Shown: positions 11,546 through 24,631 of the stretch, one piece after another | Numbering within the stretch: position 1 is the stretch's first letter | Layout of the letters: every line of letters starts with the position of its first letter | Source of the DNA: Polytrichum commune | Lineage: Eukaryota; Streptophyta; Polytrichopsida; Polytrichales; Polytrichaceae | NCBI GenBank assembly: GCA_950295325.1 | Contig: OX485803.1 | Location: 53,893,554-53,957,553, forward strand | Direction of reading: 5' to 3' | DNA: 64,000 nt | Made by a program: the position numbers and the translations under genes | The notes under the pieces: generated by a model | What the model was told of the DNA's origin: nothing | Databases searched by the model: none | Seen by the model: only the letters and a program-made list of their open reading frames with translations

Positions 11546-13439
11546 ATTTCATAGAATTATCCCTGAAATTGACCACCAAATTTATCCATGATAAACAAAA
11601 TTACTATATGGTAAAAATCTACACATGCGTATACCATGACATGATTTTGACATCCTGGTTATTTGAAAATAAAACTGGTCCAAGATGACACCATCTCCAC
11701 AGTGGTTGCGGCCTCTACGACATGTGTGGTGGTTATTCAAAAGTATCAATTCATTGTCATTTTGGTGTGGGAAAGGACCCTGCTTCCTAGTAGTGATGGC
11801 GGCCTTGTATTTGTTAGACGATGGAACAAAATTGTATCATTATTTCCAAAACAAAACAGACAAAACCATCACCCTTTTGTTTTGTAGTTCTTTACCGTGT
11901 ACCTTTGGCGGGTTGCTCGTATCTCTCTGCCCCAAGTCCCGGTGACCTTTTGTATTTATTGGCAAGGAAATAAAGGTGTTTCCTTTGTCTAAAAATATGT
12001 ATATTTATGAGAAAAAAAGAGGAACAAATCAACCTATGCATCATGCAAGCCTAGGCTCAAGGGTTGAATAAGTACTAGAAACCTATGCATGCAACCTTAT
12101 AATTTATGTTGATGTTAAATAAAGTATTGCCGATATTATGCATTCAAGTGCAAAGTCCATTGTACAGATGGAGCAATTTGGCTGGAAGAGAATTATCATA
12201 TTTCATAGCAAGTGATAGAGTACCCTACTAGAATGGACTCTGGAGGTCGTCTCTGTAATCATATTTTGAAAATCTGTTTACAATGCTTTTGAATTTTTAC
12301 ATCGCTTTTGGTGTAGAGCATTGCCTATTAACATCATCAAAGAATTTTGGAGAGCCTTCATACACTCGTGATCATGTGGGAATCCAATTGATAGGTCTAC
12401 AAAATGAAATTAGTCTTTGTGAGGGCTTTCACATGATTGCTTGTTGCAAAGTAGTTGACATGTCATCATGATCACCTTGATTCCCCCACCAATGACCAAA
12501 ATTTTAGAAATCTTATGATGAGTCACCTAGGGATACGTAAACTTTAGAATGAGTGACTATTGGTCGAATGTTAGTCAATTTTCTACTAGGTGGCATGGGT
12601 TTATGTGGAATCATCCTCCGCATGTCCTTCAAATGCAAAAATATGTGGTCAGTTTTCCAAATGTCATCAAATTCTTCATAAGTTGAAAAATTGAACAACC
12701 TAACAATTCTGGCACATTGTGGGTGCCACATCATCCACATAAAATGTCCCTCTGTAGACAACCTAAAATTAAGGTATTCCCACTTTATTGGTTGATATTT
12801 TTTAAGGAAGATCAATCCGTTGGCATTTGAAGTTTTGGATTCATTGCGTACCTAGTACTCATGATTTAGAAATACACTCTCTACAAAGCACTCAATTAGA
12901 CCAAAATCTCACCCGAGAATGAATTTTTTACTTGTTTGAATGCTAGTACACAAGGTTATGAATTCTTTCAAACTCTAAATGATGCTTTCCCGATGTTTCT
13001 TGATTTGTAATGAATTACCTACCTAGTATGATACACATTGCACGCATTGAGATAAACCTTATTCACAAATATTGGTGTGTTTGACAACTGGTGTTGCTGA
13101 CATGGTGATGCAACTGGATTAGAATGTGGAAAAACAAACATTGTCATAAGCTCACTTGCACTTGATTGCTAGTTGGATAGGGGTTGACACGTCATCACCA
13201 AAGATTTCCGTGAAATAGATATGTTGTCTAGTAGTATGTGATAAGAAAATTGAGATGGATACGCAAACTTAAGTTTGACTAATATTATTCACAAGTAATA
13301 GGTTGGTTTCCCAGTCACTTCTACAAAAATGGAGTATTTGTTTTAGGTGCAGAATATCAATAAATTCTTGAATGTCATCAAGTTGGGTTGCATATTTATT
13401 ATTAGAAAAAAATCATAATATATATAAGGAATTAAAACA

Positions 13440-13795
13440 CTTATTTTTCTAAGCTTGTAGAGCATCTAATTTTAAAGGATCCACACAAGTAGTTGCCTCC
13501 AATTAAAATTAAATGTCATGGGATTTTTTTTATTTATAGTTAAAAAATCTTAAGATTTACTAAAATGCCCAAAAATTTGGGTATTAAAAAACTCATATAA
13601 ATAGGTTTTCATTGCAATTATATGCTTCAAGAAATATTCATTTCCTATATATAATTACACTTTTGGATTCCTTGTTAGAAGAGCTACAAGAGTTTCCTAC
13701 ATTAAAACAAATTATATCACTCAAGATTGGACTTAAATGCAATATAAGTGATTATAATTAGGGCTATATAATATGGGAGTTGCGTACCCAGGAGT
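13440..13795 (-). repeat. Dispersed repeat family A, copy 3 (reverse)
   Basis: The sequence is the reverse complement of about 1040-1510 plus the CCCGGGTACGC terminus: it ends with GGGAGTTGCGTACCCAGG at about 13779-13796. The far terminus is missing or too diverged to see. Confidence 0.75.
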
Positions 13796-14939
13796 GCCAA
13801 ATTTTGCAATCCAAATAACAATTGTATGAATTTACATACAAGCCTCTCATAATTTGGTGAGCATTATAAAGGTGGGTGGCCTTGTTGTGGGCACTTTTAA
13901 CTTGACCATTGGATTGGATTGGGGGTTGTCTCCATCCTATTAGCGACTATGAATGACAAAAGATTTTCATTTCAAATTTTAGAATGGGGGTTGAAACGTA
14001 AAATATTCAACAAGGTTAAAGGGAGGAGTCTCTTTCTCTATAAGTGATCACATTGGCCCTCACAATTGTGTGACTACTAAATACAAAATGGTTTACATAT
14101 TTTGAGCACATCATGGTCCAATCTAGCTCATTGCACAACACGTGTCTTTTTGGTGTCTTGACATACATAAATAGTAACCTTGCCACATATCACTCAAAGG
14201 AGTCCGTTTAAGAAAAGTGATCATTCAAGGTCCAAAATATACAAATCTTACTTTGTCACATCAACGTAACTCGTGCTAAAACCCAACACCTTAAAAAATC
14301 TTGCACAATAAATGCAAGTTGACATTGAGAATGTTCACCATCTTAACATCATGCTTCCGTGTTGACTTTCAATCATCTACCAGTACAACTTGGCATACCA
14401 AATTCAAATAAGGCAAACTTTGATGCGTTGGAATTTGATTTCAGTTGTTCACGAGAAACGTCAAGAACTCCTTCCAACCGAATATCAGAAACTTAGATAC
14501 GTACACTCAGAGCCTGAAGTGAAGGTCTTAGCACCAGAAAAGGTGGCTCTTTACTTGTCTGCTCCTGACGCAGTTGCCATGAAGTGCCAATTCAATATAG
14601 CTGGCGTGTAAGTAAGCGAATCTGCTACTGTACGACATTGATGGGGCATGTGTTTGGCACACGCTTCCGGTCATGCCGGTCATGAAGGAGAAAAAAAGAA
14701 CATGCTAAAATGCCAAAATTTGTCACAAAAGTAGCTCATACATGAGAAGAGTAGGGAATCAGAGCCACAATTTGTACAGGGTGGAGGTATTAAAAATATT
14801 CAGAATATTCACATTGGTGCCACCTTGGAACTTAGCTTTTTGAATCATGGCAGGTCAAGTTTGTGTCGGAGGGAGGGAGGGAGCGGGGGAGTGAGGACCT
14901 GATTGCGGGAGCTTTCAAGTTACGTGGTGAGCTTTTCCC

Positions 14940-15011
14940 AGTGGGTATAAAGACAGATTCAGCCCTGGCCTATTTCTCAAACTAGCCACTTGAAGCTGTT
15001 CCTAGTCACGG
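14940..15011 (+). promoter_or_regulatory. Candidate core promoter and 5' UTR exon of the multicopper oxidase
   Basis: TATAAA lies at 14946-14951, about a kilobase before the first coding ATG. A strong splice donor (GGTAAGATT) follows at 15011-15019. Acceptors TTTCAG (ending 15863) and TTCTCCAG (ending 15901) lie just upstream of the ATG. This suggests a short untranslated first exon and a 5' UTR intron of roughly 850-890 bp. There is no transcript evidence. Confidence 0.4.
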
Positions 15012-15968
15012 GTAAGATTAGCGACATTTACTCTGTCTTGACCAGCCTCTCCTATTGGCCAGGATTTCCTTGAGTAGCGTTGGATGCATTATTTGTAGAT
15101 CTTCTGATTCCTGAAGGTCGTCAACTGAAATAGTAAGGTTTGTAGTTGCTGGCGGCCTTCATATGTCTTCTACGTCTGCATGAATCCATGGATGAAGTGA
15201 ACATATACACTGTTTTTCTTGTGCAGCTTGCGGCGTTGCCTGACATATTGATTGCCAGTTCTTACGTTGACATGCATGACTAGTCGGGGGGGGGAAAAAA
15301 GGTTTAGCGGTAAGTTAGCTGTTTCTAGTCTATGTTTAAGTGTTATATTCCATATTGCAACTTTATATAACAAAAACCATAGTCGTCCAAGGAGGTAGTC
15401 TTTGACATTATTGCTCAGTTTCCATGCAGTTATGGCCATGTTTACATGACAAATTATGAAGTTATAATGGATAAATCAGCTGCAGGGTATAAATACATTA
15501 CACTTCCTGAGAATGATATGTGGCCCCCGTATTGCATCTTCAGGGGCTAAATCTCGAAATGGCTGCTAAATCCTGTTATAGAAAATCAAGAGTGTTTACC
15601 AAATATGCGCCTACAAGTCCAAATATAATTTCTTTGCTCTATGTCACTTGTTAAATTTCAGAAGGTGCAGGCATTCTCGGTATAATCTCAATTTAGGTGG
15701 AGGGCCACATGGTGGTGATTAAGCCAGATGCAATTTTATGAAAGATAACAAGCTATGGGAAGACCCATAAACTTCAAAATATGCGTCATGCATGTAGTAG
15801 TGATTTCACTTGCCAGTTCTGGACGAATGGGCACCCTCACAAAGTTCTCAATTACTGTTTCAGGTGGACTGATCAACTCCAAAAGTCAACATTTTCTCCA
15901 GAATAAGCGGCTTTCAACGAAGTTCAAACCACTTATTATTTGTTGGTAATATCTCAAGTTATAGCACA

Positions 15969-18900
15969 ATGGAAGGAGGTCATGGAATTTGCATCCTGTT
16001 CTCTTCCACAACTAGCCGGCTGGGTGCGCTTTGTTTCCATCTCTTTGCAACAATATGGCTGCTTCATGTGGTAGCCTCATCTGCACAAGACTCTCTCTGT
16101 CAAAACATGACAGCGTCCCCAACGCTGACTCCGTTCGTTGATGCACTGCCGATTCCCCCTTCCATTGCGGTGAACAATCTAACAACACTCACCATCAGCT
16201 CATACAAGATAACCCAGGTGACAATTCCAACTTCAAGCGACCCGCAAGTTGACATTAGAATGAATGCCTGCCTTCAGTCCATCATCAACAATAAACTACA
16301 TCGTCATTCCTTGATCAGCTGCCGCACAGATCATGAATTGCAAGCATCGACTCATGCAGAGACTTTCCGCATGAACGGATCCAGTTGAACAATACGCCAC
16401 ATTATAAACACCTTCATGAATATTCAGACTTTTTAAAGGAGGTTAATTATCCAAGTTCACGTGGATCATGTAATAAGCTCCTAAACATTTAGTGTACATG
16501 GAGAGGAAATAATTTGTGGCGACTACAAAATTTGCAGAGATGAATTGATATTAATGTCTGGTAGTTCACGGATTTTGTACTGAGCTCCTAGACATTTTTA
16601 ATAATGGAGGCAATAGATCGTCAGGATGCATTTACTGATACATGTATTGATGGAGGTTAAGTATGCAACCTCACGGATGCACTGATCAGCTCCTAGAAAG
16701 TTTAGTACATGGAGGTGATTAACACAGATGGACCCTGCACTGATGCGCAGAACCATTCCGATGTACTAATTGTGGCGACTGCAGAAACTCCACAAAGATC
16801 TGATGCTAATGCATGTCTTCATGAGAATTCTGCTAATTCACGCATACTATACTCAGCTCCTTGACATTCATTTTTGCACATCGACTCGAAGATGATCGAT
16901 TGACAGGTTTCATATACTGACAGACCCTGCTGCAAGTCTGATCATTCGTAGTAGCTTCATCTTGTCTGCCATAAAATTGTCGAATACGCAGAAACCCGAC
17001 AGGGATCTAACACCGAAGAATAGTTTGATTGGTGTCTGCTAATAATTCTTGGATGTTGTAATACTGAGCTCCTCCATTTTCATTTGCGCACATTGATTCG
17101 ACGATTATCGATCGACAGGTTTCCTATACTGAATATAGACCCTGCTGCAAGTCTGATCTTTTGTAGTAGCTTCTTCTGATGCAACAAAATTCTTGAATTC
17201 GCAGAAATAGCAGAGATCTAACACCGTAGCTTAGTTTGATGAGAGTCTACTAATTCACGGATGTTGTTTTCCTAAGCTTCTCCATTTTCACTTTTGCACA
17301 TTGACCCGGCGATTATCACTCAACAGGTTTCATACAGTATGGTTCTATAGACCCTGCTGCAAGTCTAGTGATCAATCGTACTAACTTCTTCTGATGCAAA
17401 AAATTTGTGGGAATGATTTGCAGAAACTTCACAGGGATCTGACCCCGACGACGCTATATGCATACGGGGTGAACAGCAGCAGCGCCATGTTCCCCGGCCC
17501 AACCCTGGAGGCAACGCGAGGGAACATGGCCCAAATCTACTGGGCGAACAACATCCCTGACGCAGAACACTTTCTTCCTGTTGACAGAACGATTCACTGG
17601 GCGAATCCCCCCCATGGTGGAGTGCCAAACGTGGTCCACTTACACGGCGCCGAGACGCAGAGCACCCACGATGGCCACCCAGACGCATGGTTTACCCCGC
17701 CAACGTTTGGTGACTTCGGACCAACGTACACAACACAGAATTACTCGTACCCGAACCAGCAGAAACCTACCATGCTCTGGTATCACGACCACGTGGTGGG
17801 TATCACCCGGTTGAATGTGCTGATGGGGCTGACGGGACTGTACATGCTTCGATCGACTGAGGAGCAGAATTTGACGAGGATCTTCACACCGGGAGTGTTC
17901 GAGATCCCGTTCGTGATCAAGGACTTGCAGTTCTGGCCCAATGGATCGATCAACTATCCCAACGTTGGCGACAGCCCTGGGGTGCACCCCCAGTGGTGCC
18001 CGGAGTACTTCGGAGACACTATCCTGGTAAATGGGATAGTGTGGCCGTATCTCAACGTCTCCCGTCGCATTTACAGGTTGGGTAATTTTTATATTTATCT
18101 TTAATTTTCCCAAATACATTTCATATCGATCAGTCAAATTGGGCATACTCTTCGAGAGTGATGTGCATTAGACTGAAATTTGAATACCTGATGATCTTCA
18201 GCAAGCACTACCTACTACTCCCTTCGGGTTATGAGATGCATGTCCGGGTTGAAGGTATTGCCAAATGAATAATCAGGAGGTAACGGTATTGGTATCTTTA
18301 CCCCTCCTTTTTCAATCTATCTTGAAGATCAGGGTGAGCCCTCACGATCATTTATTACATTGCCAAGAAACTTAGAAGTTGGCCACCTGAATGGAGAGCT
18401 GGGGGACACCTCTCATCCGGGGTGTGCATGGTGGAACCACAAAATCCCCAAGAAGGGTAACTTGAAAACGTCTAAGCATGGATTGACTATGTATTTCTTT
18501 CTCAACAATTTCCTAACCGATATTGGATGCTGCAATGAGTATACACAACATCATCATGCTATAGACGTTGTTCATATGATCAAAAGGGTCATAGCAGTAA
18601 ACAGTTACGGGGGAATTAGCAAAGAACATGTTGCACCTGCTCCTTCTGCTGATGACCAAAGAAACATGCATCAGGAACATTTTGACACTAATTTATCACA
18701 CTTGAGTGTAGCATTAAATTGGTCATGGTAATGCATTCATTAATTTTACTTCCATACATGATTCCAATTTCCATAGCATGATGGATAATTACTTAGCTAA
18801 GCCAAAAACTCTATCCTCGCATGCATCAACAGGTTTCGAATCCTGAATGGAGCCAACGCACGTTTCTTCAATCTCACCTTCAGCAACCCCTCCTTGAGGT

Positions 18901-21193
18901 TTGTCAAGATCGGCACCGACGGGGGTTTCCTGCCGGGATGGCCGCAGGTTGTCTCCTCGTTGCTTATCGCTCCCGCTGAGCGCATCGACTGTCTGGTCGA
19001 CTTCAGCAACTTGACAGTTGGCACCGTAGTGTATGTGAACAACTCCGCCGTGGCACCCTTCCCCAGTGGGGATCCCACTCTAAACCCCCCGCAGACATCC
19101 TGGGTATCGGAGATCCGCGTGGTAGCTAACACTTCCGAGACGTCCCCAACGTACAAGGATGTGCTAACCGCCCTGCGACAAGCCACCGCCAATGACAGCA
19201 ACCCCTTCGTAAATTACAGCAACGCGCTTCACAGGTAAATCATTTTAGTGTTATGACTGCTTGAGAGAATGCCCAGAGAATGTTGAGCGAATAATATAGA
19301 ACTCTTTATTGTGAATGCATAAATGAAATACGGCCAATCTACAACAGGTAAGTGAAAAAAGATCTCTGTCTACGCTACAACCTCTATAGACAACCCACTG
19401 TCTACGATTAGAAAGACAGCACGAAAGGTGCGAGACGAAGCCTTATGTGAACTCTCCGACTAGAAGGTTCTGTGGATCAACAGAGTTCAGTCGAATGCTA
19501 ACACATTCTTGCAACAACAGGGAACTCACTATGGTGGAGTATGATGACGCCAATGGCAACCCCACTGAGATCACATTGGGCAACAGGACCTGGACCGATA
19601 CCGTGACAGAGACTCCGACCCTGGGAGCGGTGGAGGTCTGGGAGATGATCAACCTCACCCCCGATGCGCATCCTATCCACGTCCACCTCATCCAATTCCA
19701 AGTGCTCAATCAGCAGCCCATCAACACCAGCTTGTACGTTAATATTGCAGCAAGCTAATTGCTTCAACTCACTCTTGAACTTTGCAATTCCTGTTGTGTT
19801 ATGCATTTTGTGAGTTAGTGCATCAGGCATACTAGTTTTGTTATTCTAGGTACTTACCTGCAATTTGTGGTGACATGGTGCATATATCATGATGCGGTCA
19901 ATTTGCATGACATCCTGAATCCTGATAAATCTGCGTGTGAGGAGTTTTGTAATGTGCATACATTTCTCAATGTATGATTTTCCTACGTTGGAGGTTTTCT
20001 AATTCGATTATGTGAAACTCGCACATTTTGTAATTAACCTGGTGCGATTTTCTGTGAGTCAGTGCATCATCGTGTGAGAATTTTAATGCTAATTTTGCAA
20101 TTTTTCTAGTTGCCTGAATTTGTGGTGACTCGGTGCAGTATGTGGTCACTTTATATGTCCTGAACCCGGGATGGCAGCTATATATTTGTAGCACTCGCAG
20201 GGGTCCTCGCCTTTAGAACTTGGGTTGGAGCTTCTAAACCATTTCTAAGAAGCATAATTGGGAGAGACTTTTATATTATAAGCATTTCGAAGACTAAAAT
20301 TTCAAAAAATATTCTAGAATTGAAATTTAACACCCAGTGGATCTGGATGGTGACCCCTAATTTAGAAAAATTGCTTGTAAAAATGACATTTGAAAATGCA
20401 AACCTTCTGTTCAGACACAAATCACACCAATGAACTCTCCCAATTCCCTCTTTCCAAGCATGTTTCTCCTCCTTGTGGAAGTAAAAATCACCAAACCATT
20501 AGAAGTATTAGAAAATATTTAGGAACAACTGATTTAAAAGGGAGAATTGCCACCCCGGGATCCTGAATCTGCATGTGAGTTTTGTGGTGTACGAGCATTT
20601 CATACATATGTGTGAGTTAATCGTAAGTTGCAGGTTTGCGTCAACTAATCATCTGAGATCTGCAGATTTATAAACCTGCAATTTTCTGTCTTGAGCGAGT
20701 CGTATCATGATGTGCAAGTTTTGGTGCAATTTATGTAATTAACCTGAAGTTGTGACAGCTCGGTGCATCATGTGGTCACCTTGCATGTCCTGATGAATTG
20801 GCATATGAATTTGTGATGTGCATACATGCTTTACTGAAGCAACTGTAGAATTTCTAGCATATATACTGATGATGACGTGGTGGCCGGGCGAGAATTTTGT
20901 GCAGAATTACTCCAGTAACCAGTACCTTACTATGCAATATAACAATACCTTACGGGCAGCCCGGGACATGCTTCACGGGGCCACCCATTCCACCTGCAAT
21001 CTATCAAACAGGGTTGAAGGACACAGCGATCGTTTGGCCAGGAAATGTCACTCGCTACGGAATGCATTTTGTGGCCTCCTCCGGTGGCCCTTTCCCCTTC
21101 AACGCCACCGTCGGCCCCGGCTATGTGTGGCATTGCCATATCTTAGACCACGAGGACAACGACATGATGCGACCCTACAAACTTCTTAATTGA
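15969..21193 (+). CDS. Secreted multicopper oxidase, LPR / bilirubin-oxidase type (5 exons)
   Basis: The predicted exons are 15969-16247, 17424-18076, 18833-19234, 19521-19733 and 20905-21193. Joined, they give 1836 nt (611 aa) with no stop at any junction; an alternative exon-1 donor at 16218 also keeps frame. The N-terminus has a signal-peptide-like segment (about residues 18-40). The cupredoxin domains carry all copper sites: HLHG (H165, H167), WYHDH (H214, H216), HPIHVHL (H495, H498, H500) and HCHILDHEDNDM (H592, C593, H594, H598, axial M603). The DGGF and DHEDN signatures, the HRDL segment after exon 1 and the overall length match plant LPR1/LPR2 and bacterial CotA-type oxidases. Those oxidise metal ions or phenolics and reduce oxygen to water; LPR1 is a ferroxidase acting in root phosphate/iron sensing. 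Many N-x-S/T sites fit secretion. Intron 1 is a tandem array of decayed exon-2 acceptors and intron 4 holds a MITE. Substrate is inferred, not shown. Confidence 0.93.
16500..17423 (+). repeat. Intron-1 tandem array of decayed exon-2 acceptor units
   Basis: Four upstream units precede the real acceptor. Their GCAG acceptor-like sites end at about 16537, 16784, 16991 and 17204, against the true site at 17423, giving spacings of 247, 207, 213 and 219 bp. After the sites at 16784 and 16991 the sequence still encodes weak copies of the exon-2 start (KLHKDL and KPDRDL against the real KLHRDL). Each unit also repeats a GCTCCT motif, a GACAGGTTTC motif and GACCCTGCTGCAAGTCT. Confidence 0.8.
18360..18731 (+). 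other. Open frame inside intron 2 of the oxidase, unrecognised
   Basis: A 123-codon frame from ATG lies entirely within the 756-bp intron between exons 2 and 3. The peptide is His/Asn-rich with no domain recognised. It may be a fragment of an inserted element or a chance frame. It does not fit the oxidase fold and keeps no obvious splice link to the neighbouring exons. Confidence 0.3.
19855..20850 (+). repeat. Degenerate direct repeats in intron 4
   Basis: Three blocks, at about 19860-19975, 20113-20164 continuing at 20560-20620, and 20740-20830, share the order TGTGGTGAC, CGGTGCA, TGTGGTCAC, TGTCCTGA and GTGTGAG/GTGATGTGCATACAT. The middle block is split by the MITE at 20165-20559. Confidence 0.65.
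20165..20559. mobile_element. Short MITE in intron 4 of the oxidase, 395 bp
   Basis: The ends are CCCGGGATGGCAG on the left and CCCGGGGTGGCAA read inward from the right. The flanking 8-mers are GTCCTGAA (20157-20164) and ATCCTGAA (20560-20567), a 7/8 match of hAT-type length. It interrupts one unit of the intron's own repeats. There is no coding content. The TCCTGA word is already doubled in a sister unit, so the duplication is not fully certain. Confidence 0.6.
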
Positions 21194-24100
21194 TCATTAT
21201 GAATCATTTAGTCATAATTAATCACCGACGTGACCGATTATCAGCACCTTCCGATCGACTGATGTGATCGGCAGAGCACATTGAGTTGTTGCTTCTGAGC
21301 TTGTCAATCGGCTTTTCTAACTCCTACTACTCTATTACTTATACTGAATTCATGCCTTGTAGTGCATGCTCACTTGTTCCAGATGTTTACAATGATAAAC
21401 GTTCTAGCAGACTGCATGCAAAATGCTTGTAGGGTTAAGCTTTCAGTTGACCTAACATTCACTTTGAATCTCTAGATATGTAACTTGCTGCGTGCTCTTA
21501 CGCTTGTATATAAATAAATAAATAAATAAATAGCTCGCTTGTCATGACAGTACTGCATCCCTAATAATTTTTATCTACTATCAGGTGACTCTCCTCACGT
21601 GCAATTATTTTGACTAACTTTATGAAATTGTCGGTTGACTGGAGAGCACCGTGTTCTTCCATCAGAATCTTTCAAAGCCAAATTTCAGCTGCTAACTTAG
21701 TACTGGGTGACAGCAAAATATATTGTTGTGGAAAACACACAGAAACAGAAAGATAGCCTGCACCTGTCACTGCATTTCTACTGACTAGGGCCTGAATGCA
21801 GATACTGTCCTGATTTACATATACACATACTTTTGTTCAGATCAAACATCAATGTGATAAAATTTTCATTTCATCCGACTCTCATGTATTCTCCTTCTAC
21901 ATGTTGACACATACTGGACAGGATTTTATTATAGATTGAACTTTGTCCTGGACGGATTAGATAAATAGAGTGACTAGTGGCGGACACCATACCACTAAGA
22001 CCGACCTTTCCAAAAACACAGAATGATTGTCTAGCATTCATTCTAAGACATGTGATGATTTAAGTTTGATATGTAATTAAATATTTATGTATTTTTTTCT
22101 GGTGGATCGGATTCGATGATAAATTCCTTTATAACAATTCCTTGTAACAATAATATGTTAGCAGTTGAGGGCTGAAGGCTGTAATAACTGTATACAATGA
22201 AAATTCCTTGAAATGGTGTGTAGCTGTTAGTACTTTAATTGATGAGTCACTAAGATTAGCTTCAAAGACACTGAGTTAATGTAGCAATACACATTTGTGT
22301 TGATTTAACTTTAAGCTTAGCAGTTATAGGGGATAGGCTTTTAACATGATTAGATGTAAGGTATGCTTGTAAGCAGTGTCCAATATTGAAGTCTTCAACA
22401 CTTGTCAAATGCCATATTGATTATCAAAAAAGTTTTTTTTGGGGGGGGGGCACTTCACAAAAATGTGCTTTGCAAAGTTTCCACCCTTCACAGTGAAGGC
22501 CTCTCCAAAATCAGCCTGTCACAACAAACAAACGAACGAACAAACAAACCTATAAAATTAAATTAAAAAATTAAAAATTTGTAATTTGCAAATAGAAACA
22601 TAGCTGGACTCCAATCTTGGCACTCTGGCAGACACTTCCAAATTCCAATAAATCCTACACTTTCAACTCTACAACATCGACTCGGCATTGATTGCAACTT
22701 CGGCTTGGCAAGCATAGCTACATGTTAACATGGATTTTTCAAACTGAATTGGGTGAAAAGTGATCGCAAAAGTCCATTGAAACTTGAAACATTGGATGTG
22801 TTGATGTGAGTGTCATTATGCGGTCTTCCGATGGAAAATATGGAATGGGCTAGAATTTTTAACACTTAGAAATCAACCAAAAACTGGAGGGCTTTGCCTT
22901 TGGAGTTGGATGATGATTAAGTACATTATGTAGGGAATCTAAATAATTCTAGTGCATTATTATATTACATGAACTTCTTCAATAAAGTGAGACATCATAT
23001 TATTTTCATAATCAATACAAAACAGCCAATATCAAGTTTTTTAAATTGTGAAGTGTTGCAAAAAAGTTTGAAAGTTTGAGTGAAGTGTGATTATTTTGAA
23101 GCCCTTCACATTGAAATGCATGTGCACAGTTCAAACTTGAACACTGCTCATATGCAACTACTCCGGCCTCTCGCTTATGAAAAGCCGCCTTTATAATCAG
23201 GATACAAACTTTAAAAAGTACAACTTTATGGGTTGCACTCGGCGTTTCACCTCATTATAATTTTCTAATCAAAATACTCTCTACAATAATATGGCGAGGA
23301 GCCTTGCCATGCACTATATAGTACTTGGTGTCTACCTATCAAACTGTATTAGGAGCAAGCTGATACTTATTGGATACCTACTATAGTCAATGGTAGAGTG
23401 ACACATGTCCATTGTTATACGTAGTAGTCATGTCATGATAAAATGATCATTTATGGATGATAATATGCCTCCGCATATCCAATTAGGAATCGGTACACTA
23501 GCAGAATTGCTTGGTCTAACCACTATCTAGTCTAGTCTAGTCTTTTGTACACTAATATACTTCTACTCTTTCGTGCCTTGTAGCGCATGCTTAGTTGTTC
23601 CAAATGTTTTGATTTTTTTTTTTAGAGTGTTGAATGCTCTTAGAGTCTCGGTTGACCCTATGGGGTGGAACTCTTCATTGCAAACTTAAATGATGTGCAT
23701 GGGTCACTATGAAATTAAACCCCCCTACATACACTGGGGGGTGCACCTTACATTAAAAACCAAGAACCACGTGCATTCGCAACATACTCTAAAAACCCCC
23801 TACATACATATATTTTTCTAAAAACAAGCAATACACGTACAACTTCAATGATAAATATACAAGTGACAATATGTATAGATAAAAATTTACATTCGTATAT
23901 AGTCATTAACATAAATATACAATTATACTTTTTGAATAACAATCAACCCCTATCATAAGCATAATTACCCGCATCAACCATCCACATCCCCTTTGATCAG
24001 CTTCCACTAAGAAGCACAACATGTTCCTCTTGCAATCCTAAGCAACTAGTGGCATCGTTCTCAACTCAACGACCCCTTCCAAAACCCTAAAGCTACCTTC

Positions 24101-24372
24101 CATGTATATGGATGGATGAGATAAGGAAATGAGAAACTATTCATTCTAGTTTCATCCAAAAAAATTATCCCATAAAGTCTAGTGACGCTACCATACAAGT
24201 ACAAATGTTGTATATTTTTCTAGAGGTCCTACAAACATGTAGATAACTATGAGTTATAATGTGTGTAGCATATATATATAGTATGGCAAAGTTCAAATCA
24301 TTGCCCCTTTGGTGCACTCACGCAAACTCATACGCGTGGAATGTAAGGTGCACCTCCGGGGCTATATATGAG

Positions 24373-24631
24373 ATGGCCTTATCAACTAAAATGAGCCAAT
24401 TGGGCCATTATGAGACAATCCGTACCGTCACAATTGATGAGATCTTCCATATTATAATTGATTATTTGCATGGTTTTATAAACACGTGTGGGTGTATTGG
24501 AATGGTTGAGTTGTATTTTAAGAACCCTCAACAGGTATTCTCTTGTACCAACTAGCAATCATTACGTTCCCATCACGTTCCCTACATTAAATTGAGTGGA
24601 CCAATTGGCTCATTTTAGTTGATAAGGCCAT
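24373..24631. mobile_element. MITE with about 30-bp terminal inverted repeats, 259 bp
   Basis: The left arm starts ATGGCCTTATCAACTAAAAT and its complement ends at 24631. The arms appear identical for about 31 bp. TGAG flanks both sides (24369-24372 and 24632-24635), a possible 4-bp duplication. No ORF is inside. The superfamily is unassigned. Confidence 0.75.

Larger units (their letters stand above)
10877..14900. other. Intergenic, repeats only
   Basis: 10920-11075 is rich in simple AATA/AATAG motifs. A candidate SINE lies at 11360-11545 and repeat family A (reverse) at 13440-13795. Blocks at about 12460-12740 and 13180-13400 look like diverged copies of one another. The 100-codon minus frame at 12513-12815 and the 73-codon plus frame at 14390-14611 have no recognisable domain or splice context. 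Confidence 0.6.

Noticed and set aside
14390-14611. Extra upstream exon of the oxidase
   Set aside because: It lies before the TATA box at 14946, has no fitting donor in frame, and the peptide does not resemble the oxidase N-terminus.
17365-18146. Minus-strand frames opposite exon 2 of the oxidase
   Set aside because: Shadows of the G/C-rich coding exon; the plus strand carries the full oxidase motifs.
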